Numbered from the stretch's first letter, positions 33,681-43,683 are shown. The stretch: DNA of 64,000 nt from an uncultured Arenicella sp. (GCA_938048185.1 CALIVT010000024.1:1-64000); one strand, 5' to 3'. Made by a program: numbers and translations. The notes: generated by a model not told the origin, from the sequence alone.

Positions 33681-34382
33681 TTGTTAGCATCCGATTGCCA
33701 ACAATGGCGTACGCAAGCGGTCGCTAAGTCCTTAACGTGGACCGAGCGAACCTGGATTGCTGAGTACTGTCGACAGCTTGTTCCCAGCAATAAACCGGCG
33801 TTGGACGCTAGGCTAGCGAGCGCCCCCACTCGCTTGAAAGATGATCGGACAACGACGGTCGCGCAGCTCGAATTCGCTGAGCAAACTCTGGTGGTCAAAC
33901 GTTACAATCCGCGTAACCAATGGCATAAAGTAAAGCGTGCATTGCGGCGTTCGCGCGCGCGACGTTGTTGGCAAATGAGTTACGCGTTCGCTGAGGCCGG
34001 TTTAAATGTTGCGGCGCCTGTGTTGATGTTTGAACACCGTTTTGGACCTTTGCGTCTTGATGCATACTTCGTCAATAAGTTTCTAGCCGGGCAAGAATTG
34101 CTGACCTTATTCCCAGACATGGACACCATTGAGCAGGCGTTAGTTGTTGAAGAAGTACGTACCGCATTCGCGAAAATGCGCACGGCGAAGTTAAGCCATG
34201 GCGACATGAAGGCGAGCAATTTAATCTGGTCGAATCAGAAGCTTTTCTTTATTGATCTAGACGCTGCACAACAGCATCGAAGCTCTCTCACCTGGACCAA
34301 AGCTCATCAAAAAGATCGTAAACGTTTTCTGAAAAATTGGGCAGGAAACCAAGGTTTACGTCGTTTATTCGACGCGCTCTAA
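33681..34382 (+). CDS. WaaP/InaA-family LPS core kinase
   Basis: 233 aa from TTG 33681, 13 bp after the fused gene and preceded by AGGGTGG. Kinase motifs are VVKRYNP (nucleotide Lys), LSHGDMKASNLIW (catalytic loop) and FFIDLDAA (metal site). Its small size and position at the end of the core block match the additional InaA/WapP-like kinases that follow waaP in Pseudomonas. It probably phosphorylates another inner-core heptose. It converges on the patatin gene with an 8-bp gap. Confidence 0.78.
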   Translation: MLASDCQQWRTQAVAKSLTWTERTWIAEYCRQLVPSNKPALDARLASAPTRLKDDRTTTVAQLEFAEQTLVVKRYNPRNQWHKVKRALRRSRARRCWQMSYAFAEAGLNVAAPVLMFEHRFGPLRLDAYFVNKFLAGQELLTLFPDMDTIEQALVVEEVRTAFAKMRTAKLSHGDMKASNLIWSNQKLFFIDLDAAQQHRSSLTWTKAHQKDRKRFLKNWAGNQGLRRLFDAL

Positions 34383-34390
34383 AATATTTT

Positions 34391-35581
34391 TTACTTGGCT
34401 AGAAACTCGATGATCTCTGCGTGCTGAGCGTGCGCGTCTTTGTAGCCAAGATCAATGAGTTCTTGGCAAAACGTTTTAGTAAACATTAGATAGCTTATAA
34501 AACGACGGCTATTGGCTTTCGCCATACCTAGAAATTTGAGCGCTATGCGAAAACTTTTCGGTAGCTCAAGAAAATGCTTCATAGCGATATTAGCAATATC
34601 CTGCGAGGGGTTGATCACAAAGTACTCGACTACCTTTAGCTGCTCGCTATTATCTGAGTGGCTTTCCTTTAACGTGCGGTTCATGCGCTCCATACGCTCG
34701 ATGTCTGACTGCAAGCTGTTGAGAAACAGTGTGTCTAGAACATAGCCTGAGATTTGTCCTAGCGATGGCCGGTGTTTGGGTGGTTCAGGTAAACCTAGTT
34801 CTCGTTCCATGCGCAGGCCAATAATCATGATTTTCTCAGCGCCTAAATGCAGCGCCGGACTGATTGGCGAGATTTGACGCATCGAGCCGTCGCCAAAATG
34901 TTCATGGCCGATTTTTACAGATGGGAAAATCACCGGTATTGCCGAGGAGGCCATAAGGTGATCGATTCGCATTTTTTCACGAACGCCTTCTCGGTGTGTT
35001 CGAATCCAGTCTTTGATTTCCGGAGCGCCATCGAAAAACGTAGTCGATTCGCCGCTGGTGTAACTGCACGCGGTCAGGCAATACGCATGTAACTCGCCTG
35101 CTTCAATGGACTTATCAATCTTGTCAAAATCGATATATCGATTGAGTAATTCGCGTAACGGCTGGTTGTCGAGCAGAGAACTCGGCCCTTTTTGCCAAGC
35201 CCCTGGGCCTAGTTGGCTCCACGCCCAGTAGCTGATGCGTTTAAGCAAGTTCTTAGCGTCGGAATAGAACACATGATGTAGTTCAAAATTTGACCAAACG
35301 CCAATCAATCTCTTTACGCCCAAGTGGAAATTTGACGCGTTAGACGCAAGTGCCACGGTATTAATTGAGCCAGCTGAGGTGCCACAGATAATTGGAAACG
35401 GGTTATGTGAACCCTGCGGCACTATCTCGGCAATCGCTTTTAGCACCCCTACTTGGTAGGCTGCTCGAGCGCCGCCGCCGCTTAATAGTAATGCTGAACG
35501 GCGATTTTTTTCATGCAAGCGTTGTTCTATATTGTCTGAGGGTAAAGAATTCGCTGTTGGTAAAGAATCTGCGTCTGCCAT
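34391..35581 (-). CDS. Patatin-like phospholipase
   Basis: 396 aa. The catalytic dyad is visible as Ser69 in GTSAGS and Asp231 in FGDGSMRQ, with the oxyanion loop LSGGGARAAYQVGVL at 33-47. No signal peptide or outer-membrane barrel domain is present, so this is a cytoplasmic or membrane-peripheral acyl hydrolase, possibly in phospholipid turnover. The C-terminal part (about 290-390) is helical. It lies 20 bp downstream of rhlB on the same strand. Confidence 0.85.
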   Translation of the reverse strand: MADADSLPTANSLPSDNIEQRLHEKNRRSALLLSGGGARAAYQVGVLKAIAEIVPQGSHNPFPIICGTSAGSINTVALASNASNFHLGVKRLIGVWSNFELHHVFYSDAKNLLKRISYWAWSQLGPGAWQKGPSSLLDNQPLRELLNRYIDFDKIDKSIEAGELHAYCLTACSYTSGESTTFFDGAPEIKDWIRTHREGVREKMRIDHLMASSAIPVIFPSVKIGHEHFGDGSMRQISPISPALHLGAEKIMIIGLRMERELGLPEPPKHRPSLGQISGYVLDTLFLNSLQSDIERMERMNRTLKESHSDNSEQLKVVEYFVINPSQDIANIAMKHFLELPKSFRIALKFLGMAKANSRRFISYLMFTKTFCQELIDLGYKDAHAQHAEIIEFLAK

Positions 35582-35601
35582 ATCAAAGTTCGTTTTTATC
35601 G

Positions 35602-37161
35602 CTAACCGATTGCTGGAATCTCTTGTCCGCGGCGCCCGCGCAGCGGAATGCGTGGCTTCTTCGCAGGCTCCTGTTTGCGCTTTTCAAGCGCTGCGAGCTT
35701 GGCTGCCTCTCGTTCTTCGGGAGACTGCTGAGGTTCATTGCTCTCGTCGTCGCGCTCACGTCTTGGCATTCTGTTAGGATTGCCTTTTTCGCGGCGCTCG
35801 CGGTTTTTGTCATTGTCAACATCGCGCTCTGACTCACCACGCGCTGCCGTCCGTTGAGGCGCATTTCGGTTTGTACGCTCTCCAGATTTACGACCGCCTT
35901 TTCCACGGGTATCTTTCCCGCGCCCATCCTTTCCACGACTGTCTTTTTTACGATTAGACCGCAATTGTGACAAATCAGGAACTTTTGCATCTTTAAATAT
36001 CAAATCGGTGATCTCTCGCTCTACCGGAATGGAGTGCTCAATAAACTCTTCGATATCAACGATGTTCATCGCATAGGTTTCACAAATCAGGCTAATTGCG
36101 GTGCCACTAGCGCCAGCGCGTGCGGTGCGACCAATGCGATGCACATAGTCTTCGGCGTCGGTTGGTAGGTCAAAATTAACCACAAAGTTGACATCAGGGA
36201 TATGTAATCCGCGTGCCGCCACGTCTGTCGCGATTAGGATGTTGCACACGCCTTCTTTGAAATTAGACAGCAGTTTTTCGCGTTTTTTCTGAGGTACGTC
36301 ACCCGATAGCAGCGCGCATTTAAATTCGTTTGCATTCAACCACGCTTCAATTTTCTCGGCCATATGCTTAGTGTTGATAAACACCACACATTTTTCATTA
36401 TCGGCTTTTTCGATCAAGCCCATTAATAGCGGTATTTTTTCTTCGTTGGACGGCATGTACGCAATTTCTTCGATGCGATCACCGGTGATTTCAGCTTCAA
36501 TTTTAACCACTTCCGGCTCGCTCATATGCTCATAAGCGAGTTCGGCGACACGATGTGACAAGGTCGCAGAAAAAAGTAAATTCAAGCGCTCCTCAGGACT
36601 CGGCATGGCGCGGAAAAGGTAGCGAATATCTGCGATAAAGCCCAAATCAAACATGCGATCTGCTTCGTCTAAGATAATTACTTCGAGCGCATCAAGTGCG
36701 AATACGCCTTGTTTGAAGTAATCGATAACACGTCCGGGCGTGCCAATTAGAATATCGACGCCACTTTCTATATCCTTGCGTTGCTTTTCATAGTCGGTGC
36801 CGCCGTATGCAATCGCCATCTTAAGGTTGGTATGCTTGATTAGAGGTTTTCCATCTTCCAGGATTTGGATCGCCAGTTCGCGAGTTGGTGCAATTACCAA
36901 AGCGCGGATCGGGTTCTTCTTTTTCGATTCCTTTCGCTCGCTGTTCAATAGTTTGTGAAAGCAGGCGATCAGAAAAGCTGCGGTTTTGCCCGTACCGGTT
37001 TGCGCTTGTCCGCTAACGTCTTTGCCTTGCAAGGCGACAGGCAACGCCATCGCTTGGATTGGCGTACAAAACTCAAAACCAATGGTTTCGATGCCTTTTT
37101 GTACGTCTGCATGAATGTCTAACTCGGAAAATCGAGTATCGCTTAAATGTGTGTCTGTCAT
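35602..37161 (-). CDS. rhlB: DEAD-box RNA helicase RhlB
   Basis: 519 aa. Motifs in order: FCTPIQAMALP (Q motif), AQTGTGKTAAF (I), PTRELAIQI (Ia), TPGR (Ib), DEADRMFDLGF (II), SAT (III), ATDVAARGLHIPDV (V) and HRIGRTARAG (VI). The wording FCTPIQ, DRMFDLGFIADIRYLFR and PSNEEK follows E. coli RhlB closely. The tail (about 400-519) is long and very rich in Arg, Lys, Gly and Glu, suited to RNA or RNase E binding. RhlB unwinds RNA for the degradosome. It is divergent from trxA, the E. coli order rhlB/trxA/rho. Confidence 0.92.
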   Translation of the reverse strand: MTDTHLSDTRFSELDIHADVQKGIETIGFEFCTPIQAMALPVALQGKDVSGQAQTGTGKTAAFLIACFHKLLNSERKESKKKNPIRALVIAPTRELAIQILEDGKPLIKHTNLKMAIAYGGTDYEKQRKDIESGVDILIGTPGRVIDYFKQGVFALDALEVIILDEADRMFDLGFIADIRYLFRAMPSPEERLNLLFSATLSHRVAELAYEHMSEPEVVKIEAEITGDRIEEIAYMPSNEEKIPLLMGLIEKADNEKCVVFINTKHMAEKIEAWLNANEFKCALLSGDVPQKKREKLLSNFKEGVCNILIATDVAARGLHIPDVNFVVNFDLPTDAEDYVHRIGRTARAGASGTAISLICETYAMNIVDIEEFIEHSIPVEREITDLIFKDAKVPDLSQLRSNRKKDSRGKDGRGKDTRGKGGRKSGERTNRNAPQRTAARGESERDVDNDKNRERREKGNPNRMPRRERDDESNEPQQSPEEREAAKLAALEKRKQEPAKKPRIPLRGRRGQEIPAIG

Positions 37162-37565
37162 GAGTTCTTTGCTTAATATTTTTTAGGCACCACTGTTATT
37201 GATGGTGCTGCTAAATTTAGGTGGCGTTGTGCTAAGTCACGACTGGATATATCGTTCGGTCAATGGGTCCGAATCCGCTTTCCAATCATGGTTGTCTCAA
37301 TGTGCTTACATTAAGATTCAGCGTTTTACGTTCTAGGTTGTTATGTTCTAGGTTGTGGCGTTCTAGGTTGTGGCGTTCTAAATTGAGCGGTGTGAGTTGA
37401 AGTGATCCGTTGTTATGCATTATCTTTCGCGAACCAGGCTTTTTACGGCACCAGTAACACAATGATTAGAAAAATCAAAGATCAGTTCCAGAATTTTTGT
37501 ACTTGCAATATGCAAAATAATCCGCACACTATACCCTAATTTCTAAATAAAAAGGCGAATAACTT
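37162..37565. other. 404-bp divergent rhlB/trxA control region
   Basis: It contains a hairpin GCACCA...TGGTGC at 37187-37208 in the rhlB leader, the 15-bp tandem array at 37330-37389 and, close to trxA, an AT-rich segment with CACTATACC that could be a -10. No gene is seen. Confidence 0.5.
37330..37389. repeat. 15-bp tandem array, four units
   Basis: Units start at 37330, 37345, 37360 and 37375. Unit 2 and unit 3 are identical (GTTCTAGGTTGTGGC); unit 1 ends TTAT and unit 4 has diverged (GTTCTAAATTGAGCG). It lies between rhlB and trxA. Confidence 0.85.
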
Positions 37566-37892
37566 ATGTCTCAAAACACCGTTGAAATAACCGATTCGAG
37601 CTTTGAAACCGACGTGCTAAAAGCTGATAAGCCGGTGCTTGTTGACTATTGGGCCGAGTGGTGTGGCCCATGCAAAATGTTAGCTCCAATCTTAGATGAG
37701 GTTGCCGCTGAGTATGGTGACAAACTTACCGTCGCGAAGCTTGATATTGATAGTAATCCAAATACACCACCAAAATTCGGAATTCGTGGAATTCCAACGT
37801 TGATGTTGTTTAAAGAGGGCGACGTAGCCGCAACTAAAGTAGGGGCGATGTCAAAGTCGCAGCTAACTGCCTTTATCGACGAAAATATTTAA
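37566..37892 (+). CDS. trxA: Thioredoxin 1
   Basis: 108 aa, the usual length. The active site is W32-C33-G34-P35-C36, with the buried Asp in VLVDYWAEW and the cis-Pro in RGIPTLMLF. It is the general cytosolic disulfide reductant. AAAAAGGCG upstream is a modest ribosome binding site. It is followed by rho in the common gammaproteobacterial order. Confidence 0.96.
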   Translation: MSQNTVEITDSSFETDVLKADKPVLVDYWAEWCGPCKMLAPILDEVAAEYGDKLTVAKLDIDSNPNTPPKFGIRGIPTLMLFKEGDVAATKVGAMSKSQLTAFIDENI

Positions 37893-38320
37893 AAAGTTAT
37901 TGGTTCGATCTGGCTTGGCTTAATCCGTTAATTCGGTTCGAGGCTGCGGGTGCGTCACCGGAGTACTCTCGCAGCAACTCCTAAGATTAATCGTTTAGAG
38001 TGCAGAGCTACTCGTTGTTTCGTTTAGATAGAAACCGTTCATTTGTTTAATTGGCCTGCCGATCAGGGGCCGGTCAATTAAATACGCTAGACAGCCGTGT
38101 AACTGGCGTGATATTGTTCCTGACAGATTCGCGATCGCCGAATCGAATTCCCTAGAAAATAATTCTAAAAACTAATCTTCTTTCGTTCTAGCCCTCAAGG
38201 CTACTGCCGAGAACGCCAAATTGTTTGTTGGTTTCTAACGGGTATTTAAACGAATAGTTGAATCAAATACGCCGTTATTCATACGAGCTAACGTCTCAAA
38301 ACTTTAACCACCTAAAAATC
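37893..38320. other. 428-bp trxA-rho intergenic region (rho leader)
   Basis: The long leader before rho fits the attenuated, Rho-regulated leader known in E. coli. It contains the stem-loop at 38046-38082. I see no rhoL-like leader peptide with confidence. A frame open from 38258 into rho is 21 codons long and unlike Rho. Confidence 0.45.
38046..38082 (+). promoter_or_regulatory. Stem-loop in the rho leader
   Basis: TTTAATTG (38046-38053) pairs with CAATTAAA (38075-38082), and GCC/GGC or CCTG/CAGG can pair inside. No T-run follows. It could be a leader structure or the end of the trxA transcript. Confidence 0.35.
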
Positions 38321-39586
38321 ATGTCAGCATCGCTAACCGACCTAAAAAAGAAAACCGCCACGGAACTCACCGAAATAGGGCGTTCAATGGAGCTAGACGG
38401 CCTTGGCCGCATGCGCAAACAGGATCAAATTTTCACCATTCTTAAATCATTGGCTAAAAAAGGCGAAGATATTGAAGGTGAAGGCGTGGTTGAAATTTTG
38501 CAAGATGGTTTCGGATTCTTGCGTTCGGCCGATAGTTCTTACTTGGCCGGGCCTGACGATATTTACGTGTCGCCAAGCCAGATCCGACGCTTTAACTTGC
38601 GTACCGGCGACACGGTTGCGGGTCTGGTTAGACCACCGAAAGATTCCGAACGTTATTTTGCCTTACTTAAAGTCGAGACCATTAATGGTTCTACTCCAGA
38701 AGAAGCGCGTAATAAAATTTTATTCGAAAACCTCACGCCTTTGCATCCCAATAAGCGGATGAAGTTAGAGATGGAAAATGGCACGTCCGAAGATTTGACC
38801 GGGCGCGTTATTGACTTAATTTCGCCGCTGGGTAAGGGGCAACGCGGCTTGATTGTTTCGTCTCCTAAAAGCGGTAAAACGGTGATGTTGCAGCAAATAG
38901 CACAGGCGATTACGACTAATATCCCAGACGTTGAGCTTATGGTGTTACTCATTGATGAGCGACCTGAAGAAGTAACCGAGATGCAACGCAGTGTGCGTGG
39001 TGAGGTTATTTCGTCAACTTTTGACGAGCCAGCGGCACGTCACGTGCAAGTTGCTGAAATGGTTATCGAGAAAGCCAAACGCCTAGTTGAGCATAAGAAG
39101 GACGTGGTGATTTTACTCGATTCGATCACACGTCTTGCGCGCGCTTATAATACGGTCGCGCCGGCGTCAGGTAAGGTGCTTACTGGTGGTGTCGATGCTA
39201 ATGCGTTGCAGCGCCCTAAGCGTTTTTTCGGTGCCGCTCGAAATATTGAAGAGGGCGGTAGTTTAACGATCTTAGCAACCGCCTTGATCGAAACCGGATC
39301 GAAGATGGACGAAGTGATTTACGAGGAGTTTAAAGGCACCGGTAATATGGAGGTGCATTTAGAGCGAAAAATTGCTGAAAAACGCGTCTACCCGTCGATC
39401 ATCGTAAACCGGTCTTCGACTCGCCGTGAAGAATTACTAATGGACCCCGAAGAGCTACAAAAAGTGTGGATTCTGCGTAAGTTGCTGCACCCAATGAACG
39501 AGATTGAAGCGATTGAATTTTTATTGGATAAGCTCAAGGCTACCAAAGCGAACTCTGAGTTCTTCGGTTCAATGAAACGCTCTTAG
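38321..39586 (+). CDS. rho: Transcription termination factor Rho
   Basis: 421 aa from ATG 38321 ([19 protein letters not shown]), close to the 419 aa of E. coli. The RNA-binding cold-shock domain is [29 protein letters not shown]. The ATPase part has [14 protein letters not shown] (P-loop), [25 protein letters not shown] (Walker B) and the Q/R-loop segment [10 protein letters not shown]. It is a hexameric RNA helicase that ends untranslated transcripts. It is preceded by a long leader and converges on the phosphatase gene. Confidence 0.97.
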   Translation: MSASLTDLKKKTATELTEIGRSMELDGLGRMRKQDQIFTILKSLAKKGEDIEGEGVVEILQDGFGFLRSADSSYLAGPDDIYVSPSQIRRFNLRTGDTVAGLVRPPKDSERYFALLKVETINGSTPEEARNKILFENLTPLHPNKRMKLEMENGTSEDLTGRVIDLISPLGKGQRGLIVSSPKSGKTVMLQQIAQAITTNIPDVELMVLLIDERPEEVTEMQRSVRGEVISSTFDEPAARHVQVAEMVIEKAKRLVEHKKDVVILLDSITRLARAYNTVAPASGKVLTGGVDANALQRPKRFFGAARNIEEGGSLTILATALIETGSKMDEVIYEEFKGTGNMEVHLERKIAEKRVYPSIIVNRSSTRREELLMDPEELQKVWILRKLLHPMNEIEAIEFLLDKLKATKANSEFFGSMKRS

Positions 39587-39625
39587 ACTGCGATTAGCCA
39601 ATAAGAGTTAGGCCGTTTTTTACGG

Positions 39626-40873
39626 TTAAATGGTTTTTATACAGGCTTGGTTGACGCGTTCAATCAAGTCGTTATGCGGTCCGCCAAGCAAGCTCTTTTT
39701 AACTGGGTCGATGCGCGGGTGACAGTGTAGCTCCATCGGCATTGCTAGGTCGGCCGTGGTGTAAGTCACTTTCCCATCATGGTCAACTTGACCAATTGCC
39801 ATCTTAGAATAATCTCGACCAACGATTAAATCTTGGTGGCCTAGGCCTTGGCCAGCGATAATATTATCAATTCCGTCAAATTTTGTGCGGTCATAAATAT
39901 GGATATGACCGCTAAGCAATGTCGGCGCGCCGACTTGCTTTAGCGCGTTCACTAGCCAGTCACGTTCCCCACGCGAACCAATATCGTGCTCATTGTTAGC
40001 TTCGGGAGCCGGGTCGTGTAATGGACGGTGAGTAAAGGCAACCGTCTCAGTAAAGTCGGCTTGCTGTCGCATCGTCTCGAACAGTGCGCCACGTTGGCCT
40101 GCCGCATAGGGTAAGAAATTGGCAGCGGTGTCTATATTAGCGAAACGGGTTTTACCAATTGAAAAGCTGTTATTAAGTGGCCCAATTTCTCGCAAAAACT
40201 GATCATATATTGCGCCGTTTTCATGAAAATCATGATTGCCGATCGTGACGTAAACCGGCAACGGGCTGTTATTAAAAAGCCCTATCGCGCGTGCGTAGTC
40301 CCCAGCCTGGTAGTTAAAATCACCTAAATGCAAAAGAAAACGGGCGCCAAGTGCGTGCGCCCTCTGCAAGCACCAGGCCAGCTCTTTATCGCCACCAGAG
40401 TCGCCAATCGATGCAAAGCTATAACTTTGCTGAGCCTCTAGCTTCCAGCTTAAGTTTAGCTCTTGGTTTGCCTTCAAATTTACTGAGAGTATGCGGCGTG
40501 TGCCGTCAACCTCTTCTTGTACTTGGTGGGTGAGCTTGTTGTTCGCACTGCGAACCTCAAGTTCGGCGTCCAATACAACATTGTTGATTTGCAAGCGCAG
40601 CGTCTGCGCTCGTTTACTGATAAGTGTCAAACTAGGCTCTGGCGCAAACGCGCGAAAGCTTGCGTCTAGCTCTGAGCTTAAAGCCGTTGTTTGAATTAGC
40701 TCTGAGCCGTAAGCGGCTTCAAGCTTGGTTATTTGAAAGTGCGGGCTTATTGCTAGCGGGTCCCAGTGCAACGTCGGTAGGCGCACGCCGCGACGATGAC
40801 TGTAGAGGCCAACGCCAAGACCACTGAGCGCTAGTGCTGAGGCGGATAAAAACGTTCGACGGGATTTTTTCAC
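39626..40873 (-). CDS. Tat-exported calcineurin-like metallophosphatase
   Basis: 415 aa. The N-terminus KKSRRTFLSASALALSGLGVG is a twin-arginine signal. The metallophosphoesterase motifs follow in order: IGDSGGDKE (about 160), LHLGDFNYQAGD, TIGNHDFHE and SGHIHIYDR. This order is that of purple-acid-phosphatase/calcineurin-like enzymes with a two-metal site. It should act in the periplasm; the substrate is not evident. Its start overlaps the stop of the upstream membrane-protein gene by 4 bp (ATGA), so the two are translated together. Confidence 0.85.
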   Translation of the reverse strand: MKKSRRTFLSASALALSGLGVGLYSHRRGVRLPTLHWDPLAISPHFQITKLEAAYGSELIQTTALSSELDASFRAFAPEPSLTLISKRAQTLRLQINNVVLDAELEVRSANNKLTHQVQEEVDGTRRILSVNLKANQELNLSWKLEAQQSYSFASIGDSGGDKELAWCLQRAHALGARFLLHLGDFNYQAGDYARAIGLFNNSPLPVYVTIGNHDFHENGAIYDQFLREIGPLNNSFSIGKTRFANIDTAANFLPYAAGQRGALFETMRQQADFTETVAFTHRPLHDPAPEANNEHDIGSRGERDWLVNALKQVGAPTLLSGHIHIYDRTKFDGIDNIIAGQGLGHQDLIVGRDYSKMAIGQVDHDGKVTYTTADLAMPMELHCHPRIDPVKKSLLGGPHNDLIERVNQACIKTI

Positions 40874-42393
40874 TTGCTCACTCTACTTTTTTCCGACTCC
40901 GTTTTGAATATGAATACATTGCGATCGCCTTCGCCCTGAATTATCTCAATTGGCAATCCATACATAAACGCCAACGTCTGCCGTGTTAGGTCTTCGTAAA
41001 AATTGTCGGAGTGAGTTGAGATTGCAATAAAGTCGAACTGATGCGAGTGCTTAGTGTCCATGTAGGCGCGCAATTGCATTAGCGAGTAGTGCTCCGTTAA
41101 GTCGGTCGCTGATGCCCCTTTCGCGTAGTAAACCACAAGTCGTTCATTGCTGTAAATTTTAGACTCGGTTGGCAGATTGGCCTTTATCCATTCGCCGGTT
41201 ACTTTGATGTGTTCCTTTTTTGTACCAACGGCTAAGCCCTCGAGCGAGGTCAAGGTGAGCAGCAAAATTGCGAAGGCACCGGCACCGCGTTTTATCAGGC
41301 TTAGCTGACTGAAAGCTCGCATAATTTGGTCGATCACAAATGGGGCTAATATTAGCAAAGTCAGCGCAGTTGCCATGGTATAGCGACTTACTAAAAAGTT
41401 GTTGTACACGCTAAAAACGACCAAAACGCCTAGGTTAGTGATCACATATACTAACCAAACGCGCTTGGTCACGCGGTCGTGAAAGCCGATGTTCTTGACG
41501 TACGCGTAGATCGCGAATAAGAAATAGAATACCGCCATGCGCCGAATTAACTCGTATAGCACATTGCCGATATTCGAGAGAATTACGCCGGCATAATTCC
41601 AGGTTGTAAGTTCCTCGCCGCCAAGCTTTTCTTTCACGCTGGCTATAAACAGGTCAAATATATTATTGATGTCCTTACCTGATGCCTGCGCCATCGAGAT
41701 CATCGATGCGTACTTGTCGGACAAGTACCAATAGGTAAGCATGAGGCAGGTAACGATGATCGTTACCGAGAGCGCGCTTAAAATTAGTTTGCGATGCGGA
41801 ATGCGAGTCGCTGTAAAGAGCAGCAAGAAATAGGGGGCGATCAAGAGCAGAGCAATGCCCTCGAAGCGGAACAGGCAGCTTAGGACCGCAAAAACGAGCC
41901 AGCCGATAAAATGTTTTTTGTTAAGCGTACGAATAAAACAAAAAATGAAATACAGCGACCACAAATAGCAACTTAGGTAACCAAAGTCACGAATAATAAA
42001 AGGTCGATATTTGGTAATGCTTGGAAAAAACAGAATCACCAACGCCGCAATTAAAATAATGCGCTTATTATTGTTGGAGAGCTCACCGACAATGCAAACG
42101 AAGGCAAGGGTTAGCGAGGTTGCCAGCAGTGTGTTGAGTAAGTAGGCCGATGTCTCCAAATCAAGGAAGGTCAGCTTCGCGGTAAAGGCAATGAAGGCGG
42201 GGTAGAACGGCCAACTATAATAGTCATACGCTTCACGCCACTGCCCGTCTAGCATCAGTTGCGCGATACTTAGGTAGGTGACACCGTCGTTATTAATGAC
42301 GGGATCAAAGTTAAGGCACCACGCGGACAACGCAATATTGGCTAGCACCATGCACAGCACAAGTAGTGGTCGGTCGCGATAGAGTTGATACAT
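40870..42393 (-). CDS. GT39/ArnT-like multi-pass membrane glycosyltransferase
   Basis: 507 aa with about ten membrane helices. The first periplasmic loop, FDPVINNDGVTYLSIAQLMLDG and SWPFYPAFIAF, carries the Asp/Glu-type motif (NDG) expected for lipid-linked GT-C transferases (GT39, PMT/ArnT). The C-terminal soluble part (about 420-507) ends with a Lys/Arg-rich tail. The family moves a sugar from a polyprenyl-phosphate donor to a lipid or protein at the periplasmic face. It is coupled by a 4-bp overlap to the Tat phosphatase gene. Exact acceptor unknown. Confidence 0.65.
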   Translation of the reverse strand: MYQLYRDRPLLVLCMVLANIALSAWCLNFDPVINNDGVTYLSIAQLMLDGQWREAYDYYSWPFYPAFIAFTAKLTFLDLETSAYLLNTLLATSLTLAFVCIVGELSNNNKRIILIAALVILFFPSITKYRPFIIRDFGYLSCYLWSLYFIFCFIRTLNKKHFIGWLVFAVLSCLFRFEGIALLLIAPYFLLLFTATRIPHRKLILSALSVTIIVTCLMLTYWYLSDKYASMISMAQASGKDINNIFDLFIASVKEKLGGEELTTWNYAGVILSNIGNVLYELIRRMAVFYFLFAIYAYVKNIGFHDRVTKRVWLVYVITNLGVLVVFSVYNNFLVSRYTMATALTLLILAPFVIDQIMRAFSQLSLIKRGAGAFAILLLTLTSLEGLAVGTKKEHIKVTGEWIKANLPTESKIYSNERLVVYYAKGASATDLTEHYSLMQLRAYMDTKHSHQFDFIAISTHSDNFYEDLTRQTLAFMYGLPIEIIQGEGDRNVFIFKTESEKSRVSK

Positions 42394-42620
42394 TAGGTTT
42401 GGTTTAAGGTATGAAACGCGTTTCTGGGCTGTCGTGCTCGATTTTTCGTATGTTCACCGCATGCACGGATAACTGAGCTATGAGCCCGTTTGTCTTGTTT
42501 TTATGCTCGAGGTTTCGTCTACCTGCCGCGCAATCCGAGGTTCTTAAACCCCATTGATGAATGTTACCATAGGCATAATATTCCAACTACATCAGCGACG
42601 GTTGATTTGCAGGCTCTAGT

Positions 42621-43634
42621 ATGAAAAAAATCCTTGTTACCGGCGGTGCAGGCTACATTGGTAGTCATGCGCTTGTGTCGCTTATTGAGCAGGGGTTTAC
42701 ACCGGTGATTGTTGATAATCTACGCAATAGCGACATTAAGGTGGTTGATCGAATTGCGCAGATAACCGGGGTTCGACCTGAGGCTCATATTGCTGATATC
42801 CGCGACGAGCGCGCGTTACGCCAGTTGTTCGCAGACTATCAGTTTGATGCCGTGATTCATTTTGCTGGCTTAAAAGCGGTAGGCGAGTCGGTCGCTCAGC
42901 CGCAGCGCTATTATCATAACAACGTCGGCGGCTCGCTGAGTCTATTCAGCGTCATGGCCGAACATGATTGCTATCGTTTAGTATTCAGTTCATCAGCGAC
43001 GGTTTATGGGGTGCCGGAATCGGTGCCGATTAATGAAACTGCGCCGCTCTGTGCGACCAATCCGTATGGCCACAGCAAGCTAATGATTGAGCAGGTGTTG
43101 CACGATTTAGCCGAGGCTGATTCCCGTTGGCAAATTTCTTTATTGCGTTATTTCAACCCGATCTCGGCGCACTCAAGCGGGCTGATTGGTGAAGACCCCG
43201 ATGGCGTTCCGAACAATCTAATGCCCTATATTTCACAAGTAGGTATTGGCCGCCTAAAACAGCTCTCGGTTTACGGCGATGATTACGACACACCCGATGG
43301 TACGGGTGTCAGAGACTATATTCACGTTGTAGATTTAGCCAGCGCGCATAGTAAAGCCTTGCTAGCATTAGACGTCGATCATGGTTGTCAGGCCTATAAC
43401 ATTGGTACCGGACGCGGTTACTCGGTGCTTGAAATGGTGCAAGCATTCGAACGCGCCAGCGGTCAGGTAATAAACTACCAAGTTCGTGCTCGACGACCTG
43501 GCGACATCGCCACCTGTTATGCTGATACCCGCAAAAGTGCTGAGCAGTTGGCGTGGCGTGCGGAGTTTGATTTAGATGCAATGATGCGAGACCTCTGGCG
43601 TTGGCAATCTAATAATCCAAGTGGTTATAAATAG
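42621..43634 (+). CDS. galE: UDP-glucose 4-epimerase
   Basis: 337 aa, extended short-chain dehydrogenase. The NAD motif is VTGGAGYIGSH (7-14), the catalytic Ser in FSSSATVYG, and Tyr/Lys in NPYGHSKLMIE. TGVRDYIHVVDLA and NIGTGRGYSVLEM are family signatures. It interconverts UDP-glucose and UDP-galactose for surface polysaccharide. The usual NPVGAH is NPISAH here. It stands before yghU with a 49-bp gap, without other gal genes. Confidence 0.92.
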   Translation: MKKILVTGGAGYIGSHALVSLIEQGFTPVIVDNLRNSDIKVVDRIAQITGVRPEAHIADIRDERALRQLFADYQFDAVIHFAGLKAVGESVAQPQRYYHNNVGGSLSLFSVMAEHDCYRLVFSSSATVYGVPESVPINETAPLCATNPYGHSKLMIEQVLHDLAEADSRWQISLLRYFNPISAHSSGLIGEDPDGVPNNLMPYISQVGIGRLKQLSVYGDDYDTPDGTGVRDYIHVVDLASAHSKALLALDVDHGCQAYNIGTGRGYSVLEMVQAFERASGQVINYQVRARRPGDIATCYADTRKSAEQLAWRAEFDLDAMMRDLWRWQSNNPSGYK

Positions 43635-43683
43635 GCGATTTTCTAGAATCGCTCTTTAGAACGGCTTTTACCTAGGACATAAG

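Noticed and set aside
42404-42586. 60-codon minus-strand frame before galE
   Set aside because: No ribosome binding site or family feature; it is in the divergent control region of galE.
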